DNA of 64,000 nt. Origin: JBBDYH01 sp040901795 (GTDB lineage: Bacteria > Planctomycetota > Planctomycetia > Pirellulales > JALHPA01). Every line of letters starts with the position of its first letter. Positions within the stretch are counted from its first letter, which is position 1. Of the stretch, positions 16,929 through 25,852 are shown one piece after another. The position numbers were made by a program, and so were the translations under genes. Below the pieces are notes generated by a model. It was not told where the DNA came from. It saw only the letters and a program-made list of their open reading frames with translations, and searched no databases. The DNA lies in assembly GCA_040901795.1 (NCBI GenBank), contig JBBDYH010000150.1, positions 1 to 64,000 on the forward strand, in the 5' to 3' direction.

Positions 16929-18134
16929 CTATTTCCGCACAATCACGCGGCTGCCGATGGTCAGAATGTCGTAGACGTCGGCGATGTCCGTGGCGCTGAC
17001 GCGGATGCCGCCCGAGGGCTGTTCCGCAGGCGCCGTGGCTTGCGGATTGGTGCCGTGGATGGCCAACTCGCCACCCAGCGCCAGTAGGTATTGGCCCAAG
17101 GGATTGGCAGGGTCGTCGGCCTCAATCTCACCTTGCGGGCCGTTATAGATCGGCGCGGTCGTTTTCTGACTTACGGTGAACTCAACCGGCGTGCCGGCTT
17201 CCACGCGCGACGCGACCGCGCTCCCCAATTGGGCCAGCAAGAAGCTGCCGGCGTAGCAGCCATCGAGCATCAGTGTCAGCCGGTCGGAGCCGACTTCGAC
17301 GATCGCCGTGAACGGCCCGGGCAGGACTTTAATCTCTTGACCAGGCTCGATCGCAGGAGCTGCGGGATCGAGCTCATTGATCTTTGCCAAGAGCTCCGCT
17401 GTGACGCGGTGCCGCTGAGCAATGTCTGCCAGACTCTCTCCAGGCAACACTCGATAAGGCGCCGCGAGCAGGTGGTCGCGCGAATAAATCACCGTACCCG
17501 CCAACTCGTTGAGCAGCCCGGTCACCATCTGCTGCTCCGAAGATGTGAGCGACGGATGGTTGTACCAGGCCGTCAAGTCTTTCAGCGCCTCGCGGAGCTG
17601 ACCGGCGGCGAGCTTGGGTTGAATCGTGGGCCAGGCGGCGATAAACGATTCCGTTCCCATCGCGCTGTTTTGACGCGTGGCGGCGCCGGCCGGATCGGCT
17701 TCCGCCCGGCCGGCGAGCGGGTCGGTGGGTCCGCCGAAAGGATTCGTAGTCGGCTGTGCATAGGCCTGGGCGACGCCGTCGTTAACCGAGCCGGAATTCA
17801 AGGCCCGAGACGAGTCCCCGGCACTCGCACGCTGTGAGTCTGAAGAGAACGGCGGCGCGATTTCAGCGGCCGTGCCGCGCGCTGCATCGCCAGCTTGGAA
17901 TGGCGGCGCGCTGCCGCCCGGTGCGGCTTGCAGCAGATTCGGACGCGCGCTTTTCGCCCCTCCATCCTTAGCGGTCAACGCACTTGGATCGCCCAGCTTA
18001 ATCTCGGGCGCCGCGTTCACCGAGGTGTCGGTGCCGGCCGGGGGCTCGTCCGGTCCTTTATTTAGTGACCGGTAGACCCCAAACCCCACACCTCCCAAAA
18101 TGGTCAAAAGAATGAGTGGCTTGAGCGAATTCAC
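16929..18134 (-). CDS. LysM and degenerate L,D-transpeptidase-like protein
   Basis: Predicted membrane-anchored envelope protein of 401 residues. It starts at GTG, with AGGAGG just upstream, instead of the longer frame. Residues 6-22 form a membrane anchor, 30-160 a low-complexity linker with NPFGGP, 227-271 a LysM domain (YRVLPGESLADIAQRHRV), and 276-400 a YkuD-like domain. The catalytic motif normally reads SxGCIR; here the aligned stretch is PSGGIRV, so the cysteine is replaced by Gly376, although the upstream HGT (360-362) is kept. It may bind peptidoglycan without transpeptidase activity. Confidence 0.88.
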   Translation of the reverse strand: MNSLKPLILLTILGGVGFGVYRSLNKGPDEPPAGTDTSVNAAPEIKLGDPSALTAKDGGAKSARPNLLQAAPGGSAPPFQAGDAARGTAAEIAPPFSSDSQRASAGDSSRALNSGSVNDGVAQAYAQPTTNPFGGPTDPLAGRAEADPAGAATRQNSAMGTESFIAAWPTIQPKLAAGQLREALKDLTAWYNHPSLTSSEQQMVTGLLNELAGTVIYSRDHLLAAPYRVLPGESLADIAQRHRVTAELLAKINELDPAAPAIEPGQEIKVLPGPFTAIVEVGSDRLTLMLDGCYAGSFLLAQLGSAVASRVEAGTPVEFTVSQKTTAPIYNGPQGEIEADDPANPLGQYLLALGGELAIHGTNPQATAPAEQPSGGIRVSATDIADVYDILTIGSRVIVRK

Positions 18135-18164
18135 GTTCGGTCCTCCTTGACCGGTCTCAACTAG

Positions 18165-18293
18165 AATGACGAATGCCAAAGCCCGAATGCCGAACGAATA
18201 ACGAAGCCCAAATGACGAAGGATTGCGGGCCGACTGTGTTCGTCATTCGTCATTCGGATTTCGTTCGTCATTCTGATTTCGTCATTCGGATTT
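18165..18293. repeat. REP-like array, family G
   Basis: AATGACGAATGCC and related units on the left face TTCGTCATTCGTCATTCGG units on the right, forming a large imperfect palindrome between two divergent genes. Family G also lies at 8382-8514. Confidence 0.85.
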
Positions 18294-18300
18294 CATCTTC

Positions 18301-18567
18301 ATGCCTTGGTCCAACGACGATCTCGACGACCGCGAGCTCCCCGACGAGGACGTCGGCGACGACGATGAAATCGATACCGAATCGTCGACACGCGAGTGCC
18401 CGCGCTGTGGCGCCGACGTGTACGAGGACGCCGAACAGTGTCCACGGTGCGGCGAGTGGATCACCGCGGAGACGAGCCCCTGGTCGGGCCGCTCGTTGTG
18501 GTGGGTGATCCTCGGCGTGCTGGGCATTCTCGCACTAATCTGGGCGCTCTCATTAGGCGGCCTCTGA
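18301..18567 (+). CDS. zinc-ribbon membrane protein, small
   Basis: An 88-residue product. Residues 5-30 are strongly acidic. Two CxxC pairs (Cys33/Cys36 and Cys47/Cys50, CPRCGADVYEDAEQCPRC) form a zinc-ribbon, and residues 64-87 form one membrane helix. The order suggests a cytoplasmic zinc ribbon tethered to the membrane. The function is unknown; similar short proteins are common in planctomycetes. Confidence 0.8.
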   Translation: MPWSNDDLDDRELPDEDVGDDDEIDTESSTRECPRCGADVYEDAEQCPRCGEWITAETSPWSGRSLWWVILGVLGILALIWALSLGGL

Positions 18568-18620
18568 TCAGGCGGCGGAATGATAGTGACAGCCGCTGAT
18601 CGCCGCTATGGCAGTTGGAG

Positions 18621-18737
18621 AAATGGGGAATGGCCGAATGGGGAATGGGGAATGTCGGAGGAATGCGGAATGGGGAATGCGGAATGGGGAATGCTTGCCT
18701 CCCATTCCGCACTCCCCATTCCCTCATTCCCCATTCG
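18621..18737. repeat. palindromic repeat, family K (GGAATGGGGAATG)
   Basis: Runs of GGAATGGGGAATGCGGAATG on the left face CATTCCGCACTCCCCATTCC on the right, upstream of a response regulator gene. It looks like another REP-type array, with no RAYT seen nearby. Confidence 0.75.
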
Positions 18738-18791
18738 CCAACCGATCTTCTATAATCTCGGAGTCAACCGCGACCGTCCTGAGAACCGCCC

Positions 18792-19262
18792 ATGCCTGCT
18801 AGCAAGCCCGCTGCCGAGCGTCGCAGCCGCATTCTGATCGCCGACGATAACCAGCCGAACGTCGAGCTAATGGAGGCATTTCTGGCCGACGTCGATTGCG
18901 AAGTCGCCGTGGCGGTCGATGGCCGCGACACGCTGGAAAAGGTCGCCGCGTTTCAGCCCGATCTGATCCTGCTCGACGTGATGATGCCGAAGCTCTCGGG
19001 TTTCGAGGTTTGCAAGAAGATCAAATCCGATCCGAAGACCAAGGGGACCATGGTCCTGATGGTGACGGCCCTGAACGAACGGGGAGATATCGAGCGGGGG
19101 GTCGACAGCGGCACCGACGACTTTCTCAGCAAGCCGGTCAACAAGGTGGAGCTGGTCAAGCGCGTCCAGAACATGCTCAAGCTGCGGCACGTGACTGACG
19201 AACTGGAGCGGCTGCGGCGCTACATTCAAGACCTTGAGGACGACAGTGGACCGCAGGAATAG
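18792..19262 (+). CDS. single-domain response regulator (CheY-like)
   Basis: A 156-residue protein with one receiver domain. The acidic pocket is at the ADDN motif (Asp18, Asp19), the phosphoacceptor is Asp62 in LLDVMMPK, and the conserved lysine is Lys114 in FLSKPVNK. A short coiled-coil tail (HVTDELERLRRYIQDL) follows, with no DNA-binding domain. Its kinase is not adjacent. The output must be protein-protein contact. Confidence 0.9.
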   Translation: MPASKPAAERRSRILIADDNQPNVELMEAFLADVDCEVAVAVDGRDTLEKVAAFQPDLILLDVMMPKLSGFEVCKKIKSDPKTKGTMVLMVTALNERGDIERGVDSGTDDFLSKPVNKVELVKRVQNMLKLRHVTDELERLRRYIQDLEDDSGPQE

Positions 19263-19462
19263 TTCCTGGTTCAAGGTTCAAAGTTCCAGGTTACAGGTGA
19301 CTAGCAGTCCAGTCCGCCGCGGCGGGCTCGAGGTCGGCTCCGGTCCCAAATTGCACTGCGGCCTTGCGGTTTCTTGGCCATCCCGCGCTCGAATTGCTGT
19401 ACAGCGCCAATTGGCCCGTATATAAATGACGTTAGGGGTTCGTTAACGAAGGACAGAGAGCT

Positions 19463-20437
19463 ATGAAATCTTCAGCATTTGGCCGACAGGCCGCAGGATT
19501 CACTCTGGTTGAATTGTTGGTAGTCATCGGGATCATCGGCATCTTGGCGGCGCTGATCCTTCCGGCGGTCAACATGGCCCGTGAAGCCGGCCGGCGCACC
19601 GACTGCCAGAACAAGATCCGGCAAGTCGCACTGGCTGCGCTGTCGTACGAGAACCAATTTGGTAAGTTGCCCCCCGCTCGGAAGCCGGTGTCTGGGGGAA
19701 TGCATGGTTTCTTTATCCATCTTATGCCGGGTCTGGAAGAGACCGGCATAGCGGATCGATATGATATCAGTAAGTCTTGGAACCACCCTGTCAATGCAAA
19801 CTTCAATGTCAACCCTCCGGGGGGTCCCGCTCTCGTTCCCGTCCCGGTCTTCGTTTGCCCGAGCGTCGGCGAAGATCGCGGCGCAATTACGGACTATTCT
19901 CCAGTCGTCGGCGTACATGGCTCTGTGTACGATCGCGTGCGGGGGGGCCAAGCGCGGCATCCCAATCAACCTCGCCGTATGAGCCCTTCGCTGCTGTATT
20001 ACGAACCGGGAATCATCCTCGAGGTTGATGAGCGCCGCACCGCGAAGGTGCTCGACGGCATGTCCAAAACCATCATGTTTGCCGAGTGTGGCGGCCGGCC
20101 TCAACTTTACGTCGGCCGCATTGCGACGCCGAACAGTGTGCCGCCGAACAGTCCAGTCGGACTCTGGGCACACCCGCAAAGTCTGTTGATCGTGGATATC
20201 AGCTCCGTCAATCCTCCATCGCCGCCGCCTTCAAATGCGCCGCCGAGCATGATGAACTACGTCAACCATTACGACAAGTACGGCGCCGAGATCTACAGTT
20301 TTCACACCGGCGGGGCGAACTTTGCCTTCGGCGATGCGACGGTCCGCTTCGTTAACGAGGCCGTCGACGAAAACGTGTTGATCTCGATCCTGACAGCCCA
20401 AGACGGCGACCTTGTGGACGACGCGCTGCTGCAGTAG
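19463..20437 (+). CDS. DUF1559 protein with type IV pilin-like N-terminus
   Basis: A 324-residue protein starting with a prepilin-like segment GFTLVELLVVIGIIGILAALILP, which a prepilin peptidase would cleave after Gly. The rest is the planctomycete-specific DUF1559 domain, ending with FHTGGANFAFGDATVRFVNEAVDENVL. Such proteins occur in many paralogs per planctomycete genome; their role (pseudopilin, surface or attachment protein) is not settled. A terminator hairpin follows at 20468. Confidence 0.92.
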   Translation: MKSSAFGRQAAGFTLVELLVVIGIIGILAALILPAVNMAREAGRRTDCQNKIRQVALAALSYENQFGKLPPARKPVSGGMHGFFIHLMPGLEETGIADRYDISKSWNHPVNANFNVNPPGGPALVPVPVFVCPSVGEDRGAITDYSPVVGVHGSVYDRVRGGQARHPNQPRRMSPSLLYYEPGIILEVDERRTAKVLDGMSKTIMFAECGGRPQLYVGRIATPNSVPPNSPVGLWAHPQSLLIVDISSVNPPSPPPSNAPPSMMNYVNHYDKYGAEIYSFHTGGANFAFGDATVRFVNEAVDENVLISILTAQDGDLVDDALLQ

Positions 20438-20467
20438 CAAATCCCGGCCGCATAGCCCCTTCCCTCG

Positions 20468-20497
20468 CTAAGCGTTCTCGCTTAGGCTTTTCTTTTT
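20468..20497 (+). terminator. rho-independent terminator
   Basis: The stem CTAAGCG/CGCTTAG with a TTCT loop is followed by GCTTTTCTTTTT. It sits 31 bases after the stop of the first DUF1559 gene and before the second, so the two are probably transcribed separately. Confidence 0.8.
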
Positions 20498-20564
20498 GTC
20501 TGTGCTATCTGTTCGTATCTGTGCAGATCTGTGTTCCCGTCTGTCTTGAATTGGGAGCGCGGCC

Positions 20565-21452
20565 ATGGAACTTGCGCATCGAGCCGGCCAGCGCAGAGCG
20601 TTCACGCTCGTGGAGCTGCTGGTCGTCATCGCCATCATCGGAGTCCTGGTCGCGCTGTTGCTGCCGGCGATCAACGCGGCTCGCGAAGCCGCCCGCCGCG
20701 CCGCTTGCACCAGCAACCTGCGGCAGATTGGGTTGGCGACCTTGAACTTCGAGAGCGCGCGGCGCGTGTTTCCGCCGGCGCATATTGAATTGCCGCGCCG
20801 GCACAGTGGCTTTGCCTACATCCTCCCCTACCTGGAGGAACAGGCGATTTACGACATCTACGATTTCGGTCAGCATTGGAGTGCGGTGGCCAATCGTCCC
20901 GCGACGCGAACCACGATTCCGACGTTCATCTGCCCCAGCGTCGGCGAGACGCGTGAGTGGTTCACGGACTACGCCATCTGCTCAAGAATGTCCGACGCAA
21001 CCGGCGACGCCTATAAAACGCTGCTGGCTCAGAACGCCATCCGTCCGCGGAGCAATCTGTTCAGCGACAACGGCGCCATGCGCATTGATTTGCGGAGCAT
21101 TATGCGGAAGGACGAGTTCGTGCCGCGGCGCAAGATCGCCGACGGGTTGTCCTATACCTACATGATCTTTGAATGCGGCGGCCGGCCCAACCGCTATCTG
21201 AACGGGCAGTTGCAACCCAACGCCGCCGCCGTGTCGGGCGCCCGCTGGGCCGATCCCGCGAACCACTTCTGGCTGCACGACTATCCGCTCATCAACTTCA
21301 ACAACAATAACGAGATCTACAGTTTTCACCCCGGCGGCGTGAACCTGGTGCGCGGCGACGGTTCGGTGCATTTCGTGGCCGAGACGATCGATCCGGAGGT
21401 GTTCGTCTCGCAGTTCACCGCCAACGGCGGCGAGGCTTTGCATGAGGACTAA
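20565..21452 (+). CDS. DUF1559 protein with type IV pilin-like N-terminus
   Basis: Paralog of the gene at 19463, with 295 residues. The prepilin-like segment is AFTLVELLVVIAIIGVLVALLLPAINAAREAARRAAC, and the domain ends with FHPGGVNLVRGDGSVHFVAETIDPEV. Its tandem position after a terminator suggests local duplication. Identity to the first copy is modest, so the duplication is not recent. Confidence 0.92.
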   Translation: MELAHRAGQRRAFTLVELLVVIAIIGVLVALLLPAINAAREAARRAACTSNLRQIGLATLNFESARRVFPPAHIELPRRHSGFAYILPYLEEQAIYDIYDFGQHWSAVANRPATRTTIPTFICPSVGETREWFTDYAICSRMSDATGDAYKTLLAQNAIRPRSNLFSDNGAMRIDLRSIMRKDEFVPRRKIADGLSYTYMIFECGGRPNRYLNGQLQPNAAAVSGARWADPANHFWLHDYPLINFNNNNEIYSFHPGGVNLVRGDGSVHFVAETIDPEVFVSQFTANGGEALHED

Positions 21453-21518
21453 GCTTGACGGCGTCGTAACGGGAACGGTTGGAGATGGAACACGGATTGA
21501 CCCACTTCACCGTGCGAA

Positions 21519-23057
21519 TCAAATGGCAAACTTGATCCCTTGCGCCAAAGGGAGTTGGTCGGAGTAATTGACGGTGCTGGTCACCCGGCGCATGTATTGC
21601 TTCCAGGAATCGGAACCGGATTCGCGGCCGCCGCCGGTTTCCTTTTCGCCCCCAAAGGCCCCGCCGATTTCCGCGCCGCTGGTGCCGATGTTCACATTCA
21701 CGATGCCGCAGTCGGAGCCGGCCGGCGAGCAAAACAGCTCCGCTTCGCGAACATCATCGGTGAGCACGGCCGAGGCCAGGCCCTGCGGGACCGAGTTATG
21801 CAGCTCGATCGCCTGTTCGAAGCGGTCGTAGCGCATCAGATACAGAATCGGCGCGAACGTCTCCTGCTGGATGATCGGCGCGTCGGCGGTGATCTCAACC
21901 AGCGCCGGGCGGACGTAGAAACCACCGCTCGGCAGACCATCCGTCAATCGCTCTCCGCCATGGACGGTTCCACCCTGTTGCCGCGCGGCGGCCAGGGCGG
22001 TCTGCATGTTCTCAAAAGCTCGAGCGTCGATCAGCGGGCCGACGAGGACGTCCTCGCGCGTGGGATCGCCAATGGGCAATCGTTGAAATACAGCCAGCAA
22101 CAGGTCTCGCAGTCGGTTGGCGATCGACTCGTGTGCGAACAGTCGCCGCAACGTGGTGCAGCGCTGGCCGCAGGTGCCGGCAGCAGCGAATACAATCGAC
22201 CGCAAAGCCAGATCGAGGTTGGCCGACGGAGCGACGATCAGGCCGTTATTGCCGCCCAATTCCAAGAGCGATCGCCCCAGCCGAGCCGCTACCGTCAGTG
22301 CAACGGCGCGGCCCATGCGCACCGAACCGGTCGCGGAAATCAGCGGCAAAGCAGTGCTGGCGGCAAGCTGCTCGCCGACCGCATTGCCGCCCACGACGAC
22401 GGAACTCAACGCCGGCGGCGCGGCGTCGAATTCGGCAATTGCCTGCGCGAGTAGAGCATGACAAGCCAACGCGGTAAGCGGCGTTTTCTGCGACGGCTTC
22501 CAGACCACTGGATCGCCGCACACAAGCGCAATGGCCGCGTTCCAGGCCCACACGGCTACGGGGAAATTGAACGCAGTGATGACGCCGATCGGCCCCAAAG
22601 GATGCCAATACTCCGCGAGGCGGTGTAACGGCCGTTCGCTGGCAATCGTTTTGCCATAAAGCTGCCGGCTGAGGCCGACGGCAAAATCGCAAATATCGAT
22701 CATCTCCTGAACTTCGCCCAGGGCCTCCTGGGTGATCTTTCCCGTCTCGCAGGTGACGAGCGTCGCTAGCTCGGCTTTCTTTGCCCGCAACCGCTCGCCA
22801 TAGCGGCGCACCAGTTCGCCGCGTACCGGAGCCGGAACCAGGCGCCATGACTGAAAGGCCTCGGCCGCTGCGTCAATCGCGGTTTGCACCTGGGCGGGGC
22901 TGGCAAAATGAATCTCCATGAGGATCGACCCGTCAATTGGCGAACGCACGGTGTGCGGTTCACCTTTTCCCACGTGCCAGGCGTCTCCAATCGCCACACT
23001 CTGGCACAGATCGGGCACGCCGAGCTGGTCTAGCGCTGAAGAGAGTTTGTGGTTCAT
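21519..23057 (-). CDS. ALDH7-like aldehyde dehydrogenase
   Basis: NAD(P)-dependent aldehyde dehydrogenase of 512 residues, starting MNHKLSSALDQLG. The glutamate is in LELGGNN (Glu266) and the catalytic cysteine is Cys300 in GTCGQRCTTLRRLF. That form, and the C-terminal GGRESGSDSWKQYMRR, are typical of the ALDH7 (alpha-aminoadipate semialdehyde/piperideine-6-carboxylate) subfamily. It follows the 2-oxoacid decarboxylase gene on the same strand after 29 bases, so it probably oxidises the aldehyde that enzyme makes. Its true substrate is not shown by sequence. Confidence 0.9.
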   Translation of the reverse strand: MNHKLSSALDQLGVPDLCQSVAIGDAWHVGKGEPHTVRSPIDGSILMEIHFASPAQVQTAIDAAAEAFQSWRLVPAPVRGELVRRYGERLRAKKAELATLVTCETGKITQEALGEVQEMIDICDFAVGLSRQLYGKTIASERPLHRLAEYWHPLGPIGVITAFNFPVAVWAWNAAIALVCGDPVVWKPSQKTPLTALACHALLAQAIAEFDAAPPALSSVVVGGNAVGEQLAASTALPLISATGSVRMGRAVALTVAARLGRSLLELGGNNGLIVAPSANLDLALRSIVFAAAGTCGQRCTTLRRLFAHESIANRLRDLLLAVFQRLPIGDPTREDVLVGPLIDARAFENMQTALAAARQQGGTVHGGERLTDGLPSGGFYVRPALVEITADAPIIQQETFAPILYLMRYDRFEQAIELHNSVPQGLASAVLTDDVREAELFCSPAGSDCGIVNVNIGTSGAEIGGAFGGEKETGGGRESGSDSWKQYMRRVTSTVNYSDQLPLAQGIKFAI

Positions 23058-23086
23058 GTTGCCGTTGGGAGCAAGAGACGGCGACC

Positions 23087-24787
23087 TCACACGCGCTTGC
23101 TCAGCCGCTGGGCGAGACGGTCGAGCGCGGTGCTGCGGTCTTCAAGGCCGATGTGAACTTGGATCAGGCTCATCGCCGAGCGGTCGTCCCAGGCGGCGCG
23201 GAGCGCGGCGTCGAACTCGCCTTCGGTCCGCACTTCGTAGCCTTTGCCGCCGCCGAGAATCTTGGGCAGCTCGTGGTATTGCCAGGGGTTGATGTCGTTG
23301 AAGTCGCCCGGGTGCAGAAACCGCTCGGTGCCGTAGCCTTTGTTGTCCAGCACGATCACGATCGGCGAGAAGCCGTGCCGCACGATCGTCGAGAGCTCCA
23401 TGCCGGTCATCTGAAAGGCGCCGTCGCCGACGACCGCCACGACGCGCAAGTCGGAATGCGCCACATTGGCGCCGAGCGCGGCGGGCACGGCGAAACCCAT
23501 CGACGTGTAGTATGCCGGGGCGATGAACTCGGTCCGCTCGCGAACCACCAGCTCGGTGGCCGAGAACATGGCGTCCCCCACGTCGGCGATCACCACCGTC
23601 TGGCTGTCGAGCGATTCGTTAAGCCGCGCCATCAGCCGCGTGATGGTGATCGGATCGCTCGGACGCAGCTCGAACGGCTCGCCGGCCAGGTGCGGCTGTG
23701 GCGGCCGCGTGCGGCGTGCGGCCTTGGGGCGGGCGGTCACCAGCTCGCGGATATAATCCTCCAACAGCACGTTATGAAAGTGATGGTGGCGGATGCGAAG
23801 CTGTTCGCTGGTGGCATAGATGCAGTTCCGTGGATCGAGATTGGCGGTGAAGATCCCCAGGTTGATGTCGGTCATGAACGTGCCGAGCATGATCAGGCAG
23901 TCGCTGTCCTCGACGAACTGCGTCACCTCCTCGCGGCCCAGCGCGCCTTCGTACAGCCCGACGTACAGGGGATGGACCTCGCTGATCACGCTCTTGCCAA
24001 GGATGTCGGCGGCGATTCCAAGCTGCGAGCCTTCGGCCAGGGCCAGCACGTCGTCCTGGAGGTTGAAGCGATGGATCTCGACGCCGGCCAGGATGCACGG
24101 CCGTTTGGCCGATTGGATCCAGTTGACCGATTCTCTAACCGCTTCAGCCAGCGCGTCGGGGTCGCTCTTGGGTTCGACCAGCTTGTATTGATAGGGCGCT
24201 TGCGGCACGACGTTGACCTGGTCGCGAGGCAGCTCCAGATACACCGGCCGCTTGTAGCGCATCGCAGCATCGAGCACGCGGTCGATCTCGTGAAAGGCCG
24301 TCCGCGGATCGGAGAGATCCGCCCCGGCGACGCAAAGCTTCTCGAAGACTTCGAGCTGGGTGCGGAAGTCGCGCACGCGATGGTGCAGCAGCGGGTTGTT
24401 GATCCGCTCGCTGAGGCCGGGCGAACCGCTGATCACCACAACGGGGGACTTCTCGGCGTAGGCGCCGGCCACGCTGTTGCACAAGCTCAACCCCCCCACG
24501 CAATACGTCACGCAGACGGCGCCGATTCCATTGATCCGTGCGTAGGCGTCGGCCGCGAAGCCGGCACAGTCCTCGCGCGTGCAGTTGATGACGTTGATGG
24601 GGCTCTCGTCGAGCAAGTTGTAGAACGTCAAGACGTAGTCGCCCGGAATGCCGAACACGTCGCGGACGCCGTAGTCGCGCAGCCGGCGGACGAGATACTG
24701 GCCAACCGAGAGACCCGACACCGCGCGGGCGTCGGGAACTTCGCAGGCGACGCGTCGCCGGATCGGTATTGTGACGGGGGAAGCCAT
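23087..24787 (-). CDS. ThDP-dependent 2-oxoacid decarboxylase (indolepyruvate/pyruvate decarboxylase-like)
   Basis: A 566-residue enzyme of the pyruvate/indolepyruvate decarboxylase family. The cofactor-activating glutamate is Glu72 in NCTREDCAGFAADAYAR, the active-site pair is His135/His136 (LLHHRV), and the ThDP motif runs from GDGAFQMTGMELS to LDNKGYGTER. Unlike acetolactate synthase it has the HH pair expected of decarboxylases. Together with the downstream ALDH7-like gene it would convert a 2-oxoacid to a carboxylic acid through an aldehyde. The upstream region carries a family B repeat (24827-24862). Confidence 0.9.
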   Translation of the reverse strand: MASPVTIPIRRRVACEVPDARAVSGLSVGQYLVRRLRDYGVRDVFGIPGDYVLTFYNLLDESPINVINCTREDCAGFAADAYARINGIGAVCVTYCVGGLSLCNSVAGAYAEKSPVVVISGSPGLSERINNPLLHHRVRDFRTQLEVFEKLCVAGADLSDPRTAFHEIDRVLDAAMRYKRPVYLELPRDQVNVVPQAPYQYKLVEPKSDPDALAEAVRESVNWIQSAKRPCILAGVEIHRFNLQDDVLALAEGSQLGIAADILGKSVISEVHPLYVGLYEGALGREEVTQFVEDSDCLIMLGTFMTDINLGIFTANLDPRNCIYATSEQLRIRHHHFHNVLLEDYIRELVTARPKAARRTRPPQPHLAGEPFELRPSDPITITRLMARLNESLDSQTVVIADVGDAMFSATELVVRERTEFIAPAYYTSMGFAVPAALGANVAHSDLRVVAVVGDGAFQMTGMELSTIVRHGFSPIVIVLDNKGYGTERFLHPGDFNDINPWQYHELPKILGGGKGYEVRTEGEFDAALRAAWDDRSAMSLIQVHIGLEDRSTALDRLAQRLSKRV

Positions 24788-24826
24788 GTGGTTGCGGGGT
24801 GTCTGGTGTCTGGTGTCTGGTGGCCT

Positions 24827-24862
24827 TTGGAGTGCGACGACTTGTCGTCGCTTTGGTTTTCA
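24827..24862. repeat. REP hairpin, family B
   Basis: TTGGAGTGCGACGACTTGTC and the following inverted GTCGTCGC form a hairpin with tail TTTGGTTTTCAA. It is a variant of the family B hairpins around the RAYT gene at 28165. Confidence 0.85.
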
Positions 24863-24898
24863 ATAATGTCTGGCGACCTGCTGTCTCGTGACCTGGCG

Positions 24899-25147
24899 TC
24901 AACCGGTATCCCGCTCTCGTCGTTTTTTCCGCACCATCAAGAGCAAAAGCCAAAAGGCCAAAAACAAGGCCATGCAGGCAAACACAACGAGTCCGCGTCG
25001 CACATCCTTGTTGAACAAAAACGCCCCCACCGCGTGGTACAGCCCCCAGGCGGCCAAGGCAGCCACAAGCAGAACGATCCACCGGCGGCTGGGATCGTTT
25101 TGGCGGCCTTGCGTCATTTGGTCGGGCGGCGTCAGTGTAGTCATCAC
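24899..25147 (-). CDS. small two-helix membrane protein, hypothetical
   Basis: An 82-residue product with two predicted membrane helices (WIVLLVAALAAWGLYHAVGAFL and GLVVFACMALFLAFWLLLLMV), followed by a short basic tail. The organisation is typical of small inner-membrane proteins. No Shine-Dalgarno sequence is evident. It is upstream of the decarboxylase gene on the same strand, but its relation to it is unclear. Confidence 0.6.
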   Translation of the reverse strand: MMTTLTPPDQMTQGRQNDPSRRWIVLLVAALAAWGLYHAVGAFLFNKDVRRGLVVFACMALFLAFWLLLLMVRKKRRERDTG

Positions 25148-25467
25148 GTTGCGCGTGATGTTCGTGATGTTCGTCCACCGCGGGGGACGACTACACCCAC
25201 GCTACTTAAAACATACCGGTGGCCATAAGCAGGGCAAGTCGAGTTGAAATGACGACAGCGCGCCATCAAGCCGATGTCGTTCGCAACGCGAGTCGACGGA
25301 AGTGGCCATTGCGCCGGAGCGAAAAACATGGGCGATCTTGCTCGTTTAGTTGAAGTTCAGTATATGGCACGGAGTGTGCGTTGTCGCTACAACGGCAGAG
25401 CCAGGGCGGCCGACGCCCCGAACGAGAGCCGGCCCGCACACACCGCATTTGAAACAGGAGTCCCGCC
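25148..25467. other. intergenic region upstream of the His-rich protein gene
   Basis: About 320 bases without a coding gene. The main signal is a sigma-54-like promoter at 25365-25379. The remainder holds a short GATGTTCGTGATGTTCGT repeat near 25157, and nothing else I can support. Confidence 0.6.
25365..25379 (+). promoter_or_regulatory. sigma-54-like promoter element
   Basis: TGGCACGGAGTGTGC matches the -24/-12 consensus TGGCAC-N5-TTGC except for one base in the -12 part (GTGC instead of TTGC). It lies 89 bases before the GTG start of the His-rich protein gene. A sigma-54 promoter would make that gene dependent on an enhancer-binding activator. Confidence 0.5.
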
Positions 25468-25824
25468 GTGAAGAAGTTACTGTTCGCAAGCTGCTTAGCC
25501 GTGGCCGGTCTGTTTGCCTTCTCCAGCTCGGATGCACTGGCTGATGGCCGGCATCATGGACACCGCCATCATGGTCATCATGGGCATCATGGTCATCATG
25601 GGCATCATCGCCACCATGGCCATCATGGCCGTCATCACTATCGCCATCATTACGGGCATGCTCATCATGGTGGGCATTGGCACCATGGCGGGTACTCGTC
25701 GTATTACTCGCCTCGGGTGTACCGGTCTTATCCGGTATATCAGACTTATGGCTATTACCCGTATTCGTCGTCGAGCCTGTTTATCGGCGGACGGAACTTC
25801 AGTTTCGGGATCAGCGGGTTCTAA
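25468..25824 (+). CDS. secreted histidine/glycine-rich protein
   Basis: A 118-residue predicted exported protein starting at GTG with AGGAG upstream. Residues 1-25 form a signal peptide (MKKLLFASCLAVAGLFAF). Residues 26-75 are dominated by HHGHHG units, with about 30 histidines; the C-terminal part is Tyr/Ser-rich and ends with RNFSFGISGF. It may bind metals such as nickel, zinc or copper in the periplasm, which is an inference from composition only. A sigma-54-like promoter lies upstream and a terminator-like structure downstream. Confidence 0.85.
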   Translation: MKKLLFASCLAVAGLFAFSSSDALADGRHHGHRHHGHHGHHGHHGHHRHHGHHGRHHYRHHYGHAHHGGHWHHGGYSSYYSPRVYRSYPVYQTYGYYPYSSSSLFIGGRNFSFGISGF

Positions 25825-25852
25825 GCGGACGAACTGAAACTGGCCCATCGAA

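Noticed and set aside
16929..18134. Active L,D-transpeptidase annotation
   Set aside because: The catalytic cysteine position is Gly; only a degenerate domain can be claimed.
22937..25228. 763-codon open frame opposite the 2-oxoacid decarboxylase gene
   Set aside because: It is an antisense shadow caused by high GC; its product has no domain pattern, while the opposite strand has complete catalytic motifs.
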